Below are positions 25,743-34,212 of a DNA stretch of 64,000 nt, piece after piece. Source of the stretch: Acidobacteriota bacterium (GTDB lineage Bacteria; Acidobacteriota; Vicinamibacteria; Vicinamibacterales; JAKQTR01). A program made the translations under genes and the position numbers. Positions within the stretch are counted from its first letter, which is position 1, and every line of letters starts with the position of its first letter. The notes below the pieces were generated by a model. It did not search any database and was not told the DNA's origin. It was given only the letters and a program-made list of their open reading frames with translations. Location of the stretch: contig JAPKZO010000028.1 in the NCBI GenBank assembly GCA_026393755.1, forward strand, positions 124,001 through 188,000, written 5' to 3'.

Positions 25743-27855
25743 CGATCTTGATTTCGGTCTCGGCCTTCACCTGGAAGCGCCGGAACTTCGAATACGTGGC
25801 GACCGCGTCGATTGCCCCGACAGTCGCGTCGATCGAGCTGTACGGGCTCCGAGAGTAGGCCTCCTTCATCTCGACCGGCACCCACAAACCTAACGTCGGA
25901 TCCCTTGTGTACTTGACGGTAAACTCGATAATGCTCTCGCTGGGAAAGGTGAACTCCATCCGCGAACCGGTGATCGCGCCGCTTGCGGGATCGATCAGGA
26001 ACCACCCGCGAGCGGCAATGTCGGTATCCTGGTTGTGCCGCACGAGCGTGGGCCGCCCCGTTTCTTCGTAGTCGATCCGCGTGGAGACCACACCGCCAAC
26101 CTCCTCGGTCCCGCCGAGCTTGAAGCGAGCGCGCCAGAGGTTCTTGTGCTCCAGGAACGACAATGCGAAAAGGGGCACGTTGATATTCCGCTGGATCTGG
26201 CCGATGTTGTACCTGGCGCTCTCGTTCTTGATCAGCACCAGCTGAGCCTGGGCTTCGGTGCTCGAATCGAGAAAGAGCCGCTTCAGGCGATCATCGTGAT
26301 CGCGCACGGCCTGGCCATTCACTTCGTAGACGTCGCGGAACGACACCCAGCCGTCGGTGCGCTCCGGCCGGACCAGCAGGAGATCGGATCGGATCTGCTG
26401 GCTTTGGTACTTCGTCGACTGAATGTAGGTCTCCTCGGCCACCAGCAGCGAATACTCGCGCTCGTACCCGGCGACATAGTCGGCGGCGCGGGCCACCAGT
26501 CGCTGCAGTTCGATCTCGCGCGGCGACAGGGTGGCAGGCGCGGCTGCCGGTGAGCTCGCCCGCGCGTTTGACGACCGGCTGGGCACCACGCCCGGAGCGG
26601 CCGTAGCGTTCTCGATCGGCGGCGCGGCCACCGCCGGAACCAGGTCGTCGACGTCCGCTCGCGGAACGAACCACCCCGGGGCGCGAACGGTGAGCGATTG
26701 TCGCGGTGTCTCGACGCGCAGGGTGTGGCGGCCGCCATCGGCATCGGCCGGTCCCGCTTCGATTCCCAGGACATAGCTCGCAGCGAGTTCCGGCATCACA
26801 CGCTCGAGGCTCTTGTCCGCGTTCTTGCCGAGCATCGTGAACGTGCCGCCGGTCGCCCTGGCCAGCCGCTCCACTGCCCCGACATCGAACCGGTCGGCCA
26901 CGTCGTCGCGGGCACCGGGCAGGCCAATCGCGTAGATGGTCGCGTGCGCCGCCAGGGCCGCGCGCGCAACATCGGCGATTCTCGATTCCTCGCCCTGGGA
27001 AAATCCTGTCGAGAATATTGCAATGATCTTGCGGCCGCGCGACTCCCGCACCGCGTCCAGCGTACGCTGGAAGTGGTGAAGAAATCCTGGCTGCAAAGCG
27101 GCCTCGTCGTCTACTCGGCCCGAAACGCGGTGTTCGTCCGGCGGGCGCTCGCGCTCTGGAGGTGCGGACCGGTCGGGATCGCCGGCCGCGCGGCTCGAGT
27201 CGATTACGGGAATCTGTGGCTTGGCAAAGGGTGAAGCCACGCCCAGTCCAGGCGATGGCGCGGCTTGCCCGACAATCTGGCCCAAAGCCTTCCGAACGTC
27301 CGGCCGATCGGTCGTCAGGGCCAACTGCCCGTCGCGCGCGACAGGAATGCGGAGAACCCCGACGCGATCGTCGAGACCCAGGCGGTCGACCAGCGCTGCA
27401 GCCGCCTGGCCCACCAGGCGTTCGCTTCCACGCAGAATCGAAAACTCGTCGACTACGACAAGGACGTTGCGAGCCGGTTCGGCAGCAAAGCTGAGTGTGT
27501 CCGTGCGACCGGACAGGCGCCGCGCAGCCTCGCCTGTCGCACCAGGGCCTCGGCTCACATAACGCACCCACAACACGCGCCGTGGCTTGCCATCGACGGC
27601 GACGGCAAAACTGGACGGTGTCAGGCCGTCGGCGACCTTGCCATCCCTGGTCACGACGACGATCTCGACCGGAATGGCCGGAACCTGTCCGGCCGGTGGC
27701 GTCTGTTGCGCGGCGATCACGCTGCCGGCGAGAACCGGGAGAGCTGTCGGCAGGGTCTTTGGATCTGGAGGCCGGGTCTTCAGACCCGGCAACAGCACAA
27801 CAAGCGCGCACGTCGCCGCGAAGCCGAAATTTCGAAAGCGGCGCGCTTGAAACAT
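25735..27855 (-). CDS. VWFA-related Acidobacteriota-type protein (TIGR03436-like), exported
   Basis: This protein of about 706 residues has a signal-like N-terminus (FGFAATCALVVLLPGL), a von Willebrand A domain (RNVLVVVDEFSILRGSERLV, a degenerate metal site, and KIIAIFSTGFSQGEESRI), and a C-terminal half (from about residue 440) ending in SSIDATVGAIDAVATYSKFR. The VWFA family TIGR03436 is widespread in Acidobacteriota and of unknown function. The canonical MIDAS motif DxSxS reads DEFSI here, so metal binding is uncertain. A 20-bp near-palindrome (27771-27790) is embedded in the codons just after the signal peptide. ATG 27855 is chosen; TTG 27858 is adjacent. Confidence 0.85.
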   Translation of the reverse strand: MFQARRFRNFGFAATCALVVLLPGLKTRPPDPKTLPTALPVLAGSVIAAQQTPPAGQVPAIPVEIVVVTRDGKVADGLTPSSFAVAVDGKPRRVLWVRYVSRGPGATGEAARRLSGRTDTLSFAAEPARNVLVVVDEFSILRGSERLVGQAAAALVDRLGLDDRVGVLRIPVARDGQLALTTDRPDVRKALGQIVGQAAPSPGLGVASPFAKPQIPVIDSSRAAGDPDRSAPPERERPPDEHRVSGRVDDEAALQPGFLHHFQRTLDAVRESRGRKIIAIFSTGFSQGEESRIADVARAALAAHATIYAIGLPGARDDVADRFDVGAVERLARATGGTFTMLGKNADKSLERVMPELAASYVLGIEAGPADADGGRHTLRVETPRQSLTVRAPGWFVPRADVDDLVPAVAAPPIENATAAPGVVPSRSSNARASSPAAAPATLSPREIELQRLVARAADYVAGYEREYSLLVAEETYIQSTKYQSQQIRSDLLLVRPERTDGWVSFRDVYEVNGQAVRDHDDRLKRLFLDSSTEAQAQLVLIKNESARYNIGQIQRNINVPLFALSFLEHKNLWRARFKLGGTEEVGGVVSTRIDYEETGRPTLVRHNQDTDIAARGWFLIDPASGAITGSRMEFTFPSESIIEFTVKYTRDPTLGLWVPVEMKEAYSRSPYSSIDATVGAIDAVATYSKFRRFQVKAETEIKIVK
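27771..27790. repeat. 20-bp near-palindrome inside the VWFA gene
   Basis: GCCGGGTCTTCAGACCCGGC has 9-bp arms around TC. Read on the minus strand it supplies the codons PGLKTRP directly behind the signal peptide, a position that tolerates insertions. Only one copy occurs here. Confidence 0.55.
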
Positions 27856-27868
27856 CAAGGATCTGGCC

Positions 27869-28552
27869 TTACTGGAAATACCTTTTCAGCATGGCGATCC
27901 ACGCCGGAACCGGATCAACGGTGGCGCCCACGCCTTCGTACACGATCTGGCTGGTGGAGAGCCGCCGGCCGTAGAAATCCGAGTTCGCGTTGCCATCGGA
28001 CGTGAGAGCCGACCCTTTGAGCGTCGCTCCCGCGAACAAGCCGCGAGTGCGCGAGTAGCTCAGAATCTGAGCGCGCATCTGGATGTCGGTCGAGGCCTCG
28101 GCATCGCGGCCGACAGGACCAGCCGCGACGCCGGCATCAGCGCCAATCTTGAACTGGTTGCGCAGGAGATTCTCGATGCCTCGCTGATTCAGCACGATCA
28201 GCACGATGTCGACTTCTTCCACGCCAATCTGCGCGCCGAAACTGCCTCCGGTGAGCGTCATGAACGCGGGCGGCGACCACGTGTTGGTCTTGGGATCACG
28301 AACGCTCAGAATGCCATGGCCACGATGGATGCCGGCGCCGAATCCGCCCTTGATTGTCCCGGGAAGCACGACGATGGCCTCGGCCTTCTTGAGATAGATA
28401 TTGGGCACCGCCTTGTCGGGCGCCTGCATGATCTCCTCGAACACCGCAATGGCGCGCCGGATGCGATCCGCCTGGTCCTGCTGCGCGACCGCGCGGACCG
28501 GCCACAGGAACGCGGTGACCAGCGCCGCACATGCCACGATTCGCCACTTCAT
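27869..28552 (-). CDS. SYLF domain (lipid-binding) exported protein
   Basis: This protein of about 227 residues has a signal peptide (IVACAALVTAFLWPVRAVA). SYLF/YSC84-type features: AEAIVVLPGTIKGGFGAGIH (nucleating strand-Gly loop), ILSVRDPKTNTWSPPAFMTL, SFGAQIGVEEVDIVLIVLN, and the closing ARGLFAGATLKGSALTSDGN-like segment (seen as TRGLFAGATLKGSALTSDGN). Eukaryotic SYLF domains bind phosphoinositides; the bacterial role is unclear. GGAGG is correctly spaced for the second ATG (28552) rather than the first (28555). It precedes the VWFA gene by 13 nt, so the two probably form one transcript. Confidence 0.9.
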   Translation of the reverse strand: MKWRIVACAALVTAFLWPVRAVAQQDQADRIRRAIAVFEEIMQAPDKAVPNIYLKKAEAIVVLPGTIKGGFGAGIHRGHGILSVRDPKTNTWSPPAFMTLTGGSFGAQIGVEEVDIVLIVLNQRGIENLLRNQFKIGADAGVAAGPVGRDAEASTDIQMRAQILSYSRTRGLFAGATLKGSALTSDGNANSDFYGRRLSTSQIVYEGVGATVDPVPAWIAMLKRYFQ

Positions 28553-28598
28553 CATCGCCTCCAGTCATGACTCGAAAACAAACACAGCCTGATCCCTA

Positions 28599-29582
28599 TT
28601 AGTACGCCACGAGCCGTCTCAATGCTTCGGTGATCTTGTCGGCGTTCGGTAGATTGTGCTGCTCGAGCACGCTCGAAAACGGGCAGTGCGCGTCGGGATA
28701 CGTCACGCGCATCACCGGGGCATCGAGCTTGTCGAACCGCTCTTCCATGATGGCCGCCGAAATCTCTGCCCCCATCCCAAGCGTCTTCACATCCTCGTGC
28801 ACGACCACGACGCGATTGGTCTTGTCGAGCGAGGCAAACACAGCTTCTTTATCCCAGGGCGCCAGGCTCCGCAGATCGATCCCTTCTGTTTCGACGCCCT
28901 CGCCCGCCATGCGGTCTGCCGCCTCGAGCGCCGGCATCACCATCGCGCCATAGGTGACCAGCGTAGCATTGCGACCTTCGCGCCGGATGGCAGCCTTCCC
29001 AATCGGCACAATCTCGTCGCCTTCGGGCACCGGCCCCTTGGCTCGCCGGTAGAGGTACTTGTGTTCCAGGTAGATCACCGGGTTGTCGTCCCGGATGGCG
29101 GCCTTGAGCAGGCCCTTCGCATCCCACGCGGTGCCTGGTGCGACCACCTTCAATCCCGGGCGATGAACAAACCACGACTCGGGATTCTGCGAATGGTAGA
29201 GTCCCCCGGCCACGTTGCCCCCGACCGGTGCGCGAACGACCAGGGGGCATGCCGCGCGTCCGCCGTAGCGGTAGCGAAGCGTGGCGGCCTGGTTCACGAT
29301 CTGATCGAAACCACAGGTGATGAAGTCGCCGAACTGCATCTCGGCCACCGGCCTGTAGCCGCGCAGGGCCGCCCCGACACTGACGCCGATGATGCAGGAT
29401 TCGGAGATCGGCGTGTCAAGACAGCGGTACTCGCCAAACTCGTCGTACAGCCCCTTGGTGGCGCCGAACGCCCCGCCGTAGGCACCCACGTCCTCGCCGA
29501 GCACGAACACCTTGTCGTCGCGGCGCATCTCTTCGACGAGCGCCTCGCGGATGGCTTCCAGGTAGGTCAGTTCGTGGGACAT
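28599..29582 (-). CDS. Thiamine-dependent 2-oxoacid dehydrogenase E1 beta subunit (pyruvate or branched-chain type)
   Basis: This 327-residue protein begins MSHELTYLEAIREALVEEM. Typical PdhB/BkdB features include VFVLGEDVGAYGGAFGATKG (thiamine-binding Glu), DTPISESCIIGVSVGAALRG, MQFGDFITCGFDQIVNQAAT and VVHEDVKTLGMGAEISA near the C-terminus. With the alpha subunit it forms an alpha2beta2 E1 that decarboxylates a 2-oxoacid and acylates E2 lipoyl groups. The gene follows E1 alpha after 8 nt; an alternative GTG at 29594 would overlap the alpha stop. No E2 or E3 gene is in the window, so the substrate is undecided. Confidence 0.93.
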   Translation of the reverse strand: MSHELTYLEAIREALVEEMRRDDKVFVLGEDVGAYGGAFGATKGLYDEFGEYRCLDTPISESCIIGVSVGAALRGYRPVAEMQFGDFITCGFDQIVNQAATLRYRYGGRAACPLVVRAPVGGNVAGGLYHSQNPESWFVHRPGLKVVAPGTAWDAKGLLKAAIRDDNPVIYLEHKYLYRRAKGPVPEGDEIVPIGKAAIRREGRNATLVTYGAMVMPALEAADRMAGEGVETEGIDLRSLAPWDKEAVFASLDKTNRVVVVHEDVKTLGMGAEISAAIMEERFDKLDAPVMRVTYPDAHCPFSSVLEQHNLPNADKITEALRRLVAY

Positions 29583-29590
29583 GTCAGCGA

Positions 29591-30574
29591 TCACGCATAG
29601 AGATCCGTCGCCGCGTCTTCGGGTGACGGCTCCGGGCTGCTCTCGGCGAACGCCACCGCGGCGTCAATCTCGGTCCGAATGCGCTGGTCGATCCCCTGAA
29701 GGATGTCGTCGGTCAGCACGCCCTGGCCTCGAAGATACGACGTGAAGGTCGGCAGCGGGTCGCGACTCTTCCACACCGCTTCCTCGTCGGCCGTCCGGTA
29801 GAACGGTTTGTCGTGCTCCGAGTGGCCGTGCCAGCGATACGTCTTGCATTCGACGAGCGTGGGGCCCTCTCCGGCCCTCGCACGCGCGATGGCGCCCTGC
29901 GTGGCCTGGTACACGGCCAGCACGTCGTTGCCATTGATGGCCACGCCGTCGAATCCGTACGCGTCGGCGCGATCGGCCACATCCTCGATGGCCATCGACT
30001 TCTCAATCGGCGTCGAGTACGAGTAGATGTTGTTCTCGCAGATGAACACCAGCGGAAGCTTGTGGACGGCGGCGAAATTCATCGCCTCGTGCACGTCGCC
30101 CGTGTTCGACGCGCCCTCTCCAAAATAAACCAGGACAATGTTGTCGGATTGCTCGAGCTTGAACGTCAACGCCAGTCCGGCGCCAACCGGTGCGTTCGCG
30201 CCGAGCATGCTCGTGTTTCCGAAAATGCCCAGTTCGGGCACACCGCTGTGCAGCGCGGAGTCGCGGCCCTTCGACAGCCCGGTGGCCTTTCCATACATCT
30301 GCGCCATCATGACGCCCGCCGGCACGCCCTTGATCAGGAACGTCCCCAGATCGCGATGGAGTGGACAGATGTAGTCTTCTGTCCGCAGCCCGTAGCACGT
30401 GCCGACGACGATCGCCTCCTGACCGATGCCGGAATAGACGCCGCTGCGCACAAGCCCCTGACGGACGAGAATGCTCAGTCGCTCATCGAACGACCGGATG
30501 AGCTTGAGCCAGTACAACATCTCGAGCAGTTGTTCAGACGACAGCTTGAATTTGTGTCGTTTGATCGATGGCAT
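29591..30574 (-). CDS. Thiamine-dependent 2-oxoacid dehydrogenase E1 alpha subunit
   Basis: This 327-residue protein contains the thiamine-diphosphate motif region YFGEGASNTGDVHEAMNFAA...FICENN and the conserved alpha-subunit regions RVGQGLVRSGVYSGIGQEAI-like (seen as VRQGLVRSGVYSGIGQEAIV) and YRWHGHSEHDKPFYR. It pairs with the beta subunit encoded immediately downstream. Pyruvate, 2-oxoisovalerate and acetoin dehydrogenases share these features, so only the class is certain. The gene starts 40 bp downstream of the GGR-like gene and may be read from its own promoter. Confidence 0.93.
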   Translation of the reverse strand: MPSIKRHKFKLSSEQLLEMLYWLKLIRSFDERLSILVRQGLVRSGVYSGIGQEAIVVGTCYGLRTEDYICPLHRDLGTFLIKGVPAGVMMAQMYGKATGLSKGRDSALHSGVPELGIFGNTSMLGANAPVGAGLALTFKLEQSDNIVLVYFGEGASNTGDVHEAMNFAAVHKLPLVFICENNIYSYSTPIEKSMAIEDVADRADAYGFDGVAINGNDVLAVYQATQGAIARARAGEGPTLVECKTYRWHGHSEHDKPFYRTADEEAVWKSRDPLPTFTSYLRGQGVLTDDILQGIDQRIRTEIDAAVAFAESSPEPSPEDAATDLYA

Positions 30575-30614
30575 AGAAGGCCTGAAGGCAGTTTAGCACC
30601 AACCGCCTGCCGGT

Positions 30615-31829
30615 CTACCGCGCCAGGCCCAGCAGAAAGTTCGCCGCGAGCCGCATGCCGACGCGAGGGAAGCGGATCAGGAACTGGCGTCGTGCTTCCT
30701 GGTAGCTCAGTTCGCCGACCGCGTAGGACACCAGCAGCCGGTTGACGTCCGGAATGACGCGCACGGCTCGCACGAGCCGATCGACGCGCGATAGATCCGC
30801 GAAGAGGTACCGGCTGAGAAGGCGCGAATCGCGCAGTTCCGTGCCAATCTCCCGGCGCCAGTACCGGCGGTACCGGCGAGGCGACGGGCCGGCGAGAATC
30901 GCGCGGCCGGCGAGATCACCAGTTACCATCGCAAAGAACATGCCCTCGGCGGAAAACCCGTTGACGAAGCCGCCGGCGTCGCCCGCCAGATAGACGCCCC
31001 GCCGCGCGGTCACCGGCAACGGTCCCCCGATTGGAATCTGGTACGGTGTAAACCGCGCCCGATCGGACGCGCCAATCAGCAAGCCGCGGCTCTTCGCCTT
31101 CGCCACGAACGATTCGTGCACCTGGTACGGCGGCCGGGACACATCGGCCTTGAATGACGACAGCAGGTAGCCCACGCCCACATTGACCCAGTTCGTCTTC
31201 GGGAAGATGTAGCCGTACCCGTGAGCGGCATCAGGCGCAAACGATACCCACAGCGTTGTTCCGTCGGTCGCGCGCAACTGGTCGGCCGGCGTCTCCTCCA
31301 TCATGTCGAGCGCCACGCTCGACGAAGGCCATCCCCGGTTGAACCCCAGGCGCCTCGCCACCACACTGTGGACGCCATCGGCGGCCACCACGAGCGGGGC
31401 CTCGAACGAGCGGGCCTCGCGCGTTTCGAGGTGGACCATCCCGCCCCGATACTCCACCCGGGAGATCTCGGCACCTTCAATCAACTCGGCACCCGCCTCC
31501 TGAGCCAACTGCAGCAGCAGGTGATCGAACTCAGTGCGGCGAACCATCAGGACGGTCGGGCGGCCGCCTTCGACGGTGACGGCCTGTCCGCCCGGTCCCT
31601 CCATGTAGAGCCGCGTGACGGCGTGGGTCTCAATGCGCGGGAGGACGCATTCCAGATACGGGAATCTGGCAAGCACTCGCCAGGTCAGGCCCCCGCCGCA
31701 CGGCTTGTAGCGCGGAAACGTGGCCCGGTCGACGATCAGGACGCGCGCTCCGCCAAGCGCAAGGGTGCGGGCGGCCGTCGAGCCAGCTGGCCCGGCGCCG
31801 ACAACGATGACGTCAGGAGACTTAGCCAA
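30615..31829 (-). CDS. Geranylgeranyl-reductase-family flavoprotein (FAD-dependent)
   Basis: This protein of about 404 residues starts VIVVGAGPAGSTAARTLALG (Rossmann FAD motif), has the family motif RYKPCGGGLTWRVL, and a C-terminal FAD motif YLAGDAGGFVNGFSAEG. Such proteins reduce isoprenoid chains (menaquinone, archaeal lipids, chlorophyll phytyl) or hydroxylate aromatics; here the substrate is unknown. No ATG exists: TTG at 31829, which overlaps the upstream flavoprotein gene by 8 nt, or TTG at 31841 are the candidates. A longer open frame to 32252 lacks similarity and runs antisense through its neighbour, so it is rejected. The overlap suggests translational coupling. Confidence 0.86.
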   Translation of the reverse strand: MAKSPDVIVVGAGPAGSTAARTLALGGARVLIVDRATFPRYKPCGGGLTWRVLARFPYLECVLPRIETHAVTRLYMEGPGGQAVTVEGGRPTVLMVRRTEFDHLLLQLAQEAGAELIEGAEISRVEYRGGMVHLETREARSFEAPLVVAADGVHSVVARRLGFNRGWPSSSVALDMMEETPADQLRATDGTTLWVSFAPDAAHGYGYIFPKTNWVNVGVGYLLSSFKADVSRPPYQVHESFVAKAKSRGLLIGASDRARFTPYQIPIGGPLPVTARRGVYLAGDAGGFVNGFSAEGMFFAMVTGDLAGRAILAGPSPRRYRRYWRREIGTELRDSRLLSRYLFADLSRVDRLVRAVRVIPDVNRLLVSYAVGELSYQEARRQFLIRFPRVGMRLAANFLLGLAR

Positions 31830-33051
31830 GGATCCGCGCAAAGCCGAACAGTTCGTCGCCCTTCTCGGCCTGGCCCAGGAAGTGACGCAGCAGCACACGC
31901 GCGGCCAGGTAGGACGCCGCGCTCCCGTTGTGGCCGACGCCCATTGCAAACAGATGATGCGGGTAGTTACGGTGCGGCCCCGCGCACGGCAAGCCGTCAG
32001 CCGTTGTCGATACCGGCACGTCCCAGCCGTATTCGGGTCGGATGCCCGAGATGGCGGGATAGAGCCTGGACAACTCGTACATGAGCTGGCCGGTACGTTG
32101 GACCAGCACCTTCTCGCGCGACCGCGGCGCAACGCGAGGCTGGTCGGCACCCATGAACAGCACTCGCTCGTCGCTGGTCCGGCGCAGCACGTGGCGCGGT
32201 TCCTCCTGATCGAGAACGAGGGCGCGCGACCGCCCGAACCCGCGGCGTACAAACGAGGGAACCGGCGCCGTGAGGACGCAGTACGCGTCCATCACGCTGA
32301 AGTGGCGGCGCAATGGCGCGTAGGCGGCCGGCGGATGATCGCTCGCCACGATCAGCGTCTCGGCCTTCACGAGGCCGCCATCGACGGTCAATTCGACGCC
32401 GCGCGATCGGGAGCGTACCCTCGTGATGGGCGTGCGCTCGAAAATCGCCGCCTTGCGTCCTGCGGCCGACGCGGCCAGACCAATCGCAACCCGGTACGGA
32501 TCTACGTAGCCATCACCGGCCGACCTGATGCCGCCGGTCGTCTCCAGACCAGTCTCGAGACGCACACGCCCCGGTGTCAGCCACGTGCCGTCGACGCCGC
32601 TGTCACGCAGCGCCTTCATCTCGCGGCGCAAAGCCTGCTCGTCGGCCCCGTCTGTCCCTATTCGGAGTGCGGCATCCGTCACGAGCTCCCCGCGGATGTG
32701 CAGCCGTCGAATCGTCGCCGCGAAGTCGAGTCCCGCCCGCCTGAATGTCTGCCAGATGTGGCGCGCGGCGCGCCGGCCGTACCGTTCCTCGAGCGACCGG
32801 AACGGCACGGAAGGCTCGAGCCGCAGGAGCCCTGGATGGTGCGCCGTGCCGCCCTGCGCGAGACGATCGGCTTCAAACAACGCCACGCGAAGGCCGGCCG
32901 CCGCAAACACGTACGCCGTCGCACAGCCCGTGAGGCCGCCGCCGAGAATGGCGACCTGCGTGGTCAGTTCCCCGCGATGCCTGGGGTACAGCGGCTGTCG
33001 CGATTTCGGAAACCGGTCCAGCCAGTACGAAACGCCGTAGCGGGTTTTCAT
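31822..33051 (-). CDS. FAD-dependent amine/amino-acid oxidase (DAO family)
   Basis: This 409-residue protein has the N-terminal FAD motif AILGGGLTGCATAYVFAAAG (about residues 34-53) and the DAO fold with ALFEADRLAQGGTAHHPGLL. Its C-terminus has a second nucleotide-contact segment (GPHRNYPHHLFAMGVGHNG). Relatives oxidise glycine, sarcosine, proline or gamma-glutamylputrescine; the substrate pocket gives no decisive clue. The ATG precedes an isolated 30-residue leader (YGVSYWLDRFPKSRQPLYPR) that is common in gamma-glutamylputrescine-oxidase-like proteins. It lies about 50 bp downstream of the SIS gene and overlaps the GGR-like gene. Confidence 0.88.
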   Translation of the reverse strand: MKTRYGVSYWLDRFPKSRQPLYPRHRGELTTQVAILGGGLTGCATAYVFAAAGLRVALFEADRLAQGGTAHHPGLLRLEPSVPFRSLEERYGRRAARHIWQTFRRAGLDFAATIRRLHIRGELVTDAALRIGTDGADEQALRREMKALRDSGVDGTWLTPGRVRLETGLETTGGIRSAGDGYVDPYRVAIGLAASAAGRKAAIFERTPITRVRSRSRGVELTVDGGLVKAETLIVASDHPPAAYAPLRRHFSVMDAYCVLTAPVPSFVRRGFGRSRALVLDQEEPRHVLRRTSDERVLFMGADQPRVAPRSREKVLVQRTGQLMYELSRLYPAISGIRPEYGWDVPVSTTADGLPCAGPHRNYPHHLFAMGVGHNGSAASYLAARVLLRHFLGQAEKGDELFGFARILG

Positions 33052-33100
33052 GACAGAAGAGTCTCGTATCCCGAGCGACGCGATCTTACACGAACAATCG

Positions 33101-34210
33101 CTACGTCGTCTTCGTTACTTTGCGCAGGCCACGCGGGTGATCGGGATCAAGCCCACGAATGCGGCTCAGGTGAAAGGCGAGCAACTGCCCAGGCACGATC
33201 GCGGCAATGGGAGACAGCCACTCGGGCATGTCGGCCGGGAGCGGAATCGGCGCCGCCGCCAGATCGAGCGACGAACGGAGATTCGACAGCACAACCGGAC
33301 GCGCGCCGCGCCCGTTGATGTCGACGATCAGCCCATCCACTTCCTCGCTCACCGCGCCGGCCACGTTAATGACAATCGCAGCAAACCCGGTTTCAATCAA
33401 CGCAATCGGCCCGTGCTGAAAATCAGCCGACGAATACGGTTCCACCGCCACGTGCGCCAGTTCCTTGGCCTTGAGCGCCAGCTCGAACGCCGTCGCAAAG
33501 TTGAATCCCCGGCCCAGGACCACTCCGCCCCGTGCGCCGCGCAGCGTCTCGGCCGCCGCCACGACCATCTCGTCATCGACGCCCGCCGCGCTCGCCACGA
33601 ACTCCGGAATGCGCGTCAGATCGCGCCGCCTGGCTTCGTCCTGCGCAAGTTCGGTCGAGAGCATCGCCAGCACGGTGAGCTGGGCGGTATACGTCTTGGT
33701 CGCGGCAATGCTCCGCTCGGGTCCCGCACGAAGCTCAATCACGTGGTGGGCCGCCTTCGCCAACGGCGAGTCCGCGGCGTTGGTGATGGCCAGCGTCTGA
33801 CAGCCCTGCCTGCGCCCCTCCGATACGACGGCCACCAGGTCCGGTGATTCGCCCGACTGGGAGACACCAACCACCAGCGCGCCCTCCATCTGTGGCGCCG
33901 CGTGATACCGCGTCATCAAGGACGGCGTCGCCAGGGACACGACGAGGCGGTTGTAGGCGCCGAACACGTATTGCGCGTAGCGGGCGGCGTTGTCGGACGA
34001 TCCGCGTGCCGCAATCACGATGTGCCGGATCGGGTGCGCCCGCAGCCGCTCGGCCACTCTCTCAACATCGGACACGCCGTCACGCAGGAGGCGACAGAGC
34101 ACCTCTGGCTGTTCGGCGATTTCGGCGCGCAGCACGGAGTCGGTCAATTCACGTCCCTCGAGTCTCGCGACGGGATTCTGTATTGGCTGCGTCACCCCGG
34201 CGCAGGCCAA
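33101..34210 (-). CDS. SIS-domain sugar-phosphate enzyme, GlmS isomerase-half / NagB-II type
   Basis: This 369-residue protein carries two SIS domains without the N-terminal glutaminase domain of GlmS. The first has IRHIVIAARGSSDNAARYAQ and LVVGVSQSGESPDLVAVVSE, the second GVVLGRGFNFATAFELALKA and YSSADFQHGPIALIETG, closing with DPDHPRGLRKVTKT, which matches the GlmS C-terminal active-site tail (QPRNLAKSVT-like). NagB-II deaminases and related aldose-ketose isomerases have this design, converting glucosamine-6-phosphate to fructose-6-phosphate and ammonia. The start is TTG at 34210 or GTG at 34195. It follows the phosphodiester-glycosidase gene by 2 nt, which supports an amino-sugar role. Confidence 0.85.
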   Translation of the reverse strand: MACAGVTQPIQNPVARLEGRELTDSVLRAEIAEQPEVLCRLLRDGVSDVERVAERLRAHPIRHIVIAARGSSDNAARYAQYVFGAYNRLVVSLATPSLMTRYHAAPQMEGALVVGVSQSGESPDLVAVVSEGRRQGCQTLAITNAADSPLAKAAHHVIELRAGPERSIAATKTYTAQLTVLAMLSTELAQDEARRRDLTRIPEFVASAAGVDDEMVVAAAETLRGARGGVVLGRGFNFATAFELALKAKELAHVAVEPYSSADFQHGPIALIETGFAAIVINVAGAVSEEVDGLIVDINGRGARPVVLSNLRSSLDLAAAPIPLPADMPEWLSPIAAIVPGQLLAFHLSRIRGLDPDHPRGLRKVTKTT

Positions 34211-34212
34211 AC

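Noticed and set aside
29583-29594. GTG start at 29594 for E1 beta
   Set aside because: MSHELTYLEAIREA from ATG 29582 matches the usual start; GTG would overlap the alpha stop codon. It remains possible.
31830-32252. N-terminal extension of the GGR-like flavoprotein
   Set aside because: It runs through the DAO-family gene in another frame and shows no domain; the FAD motif begins right after TTG 31829.
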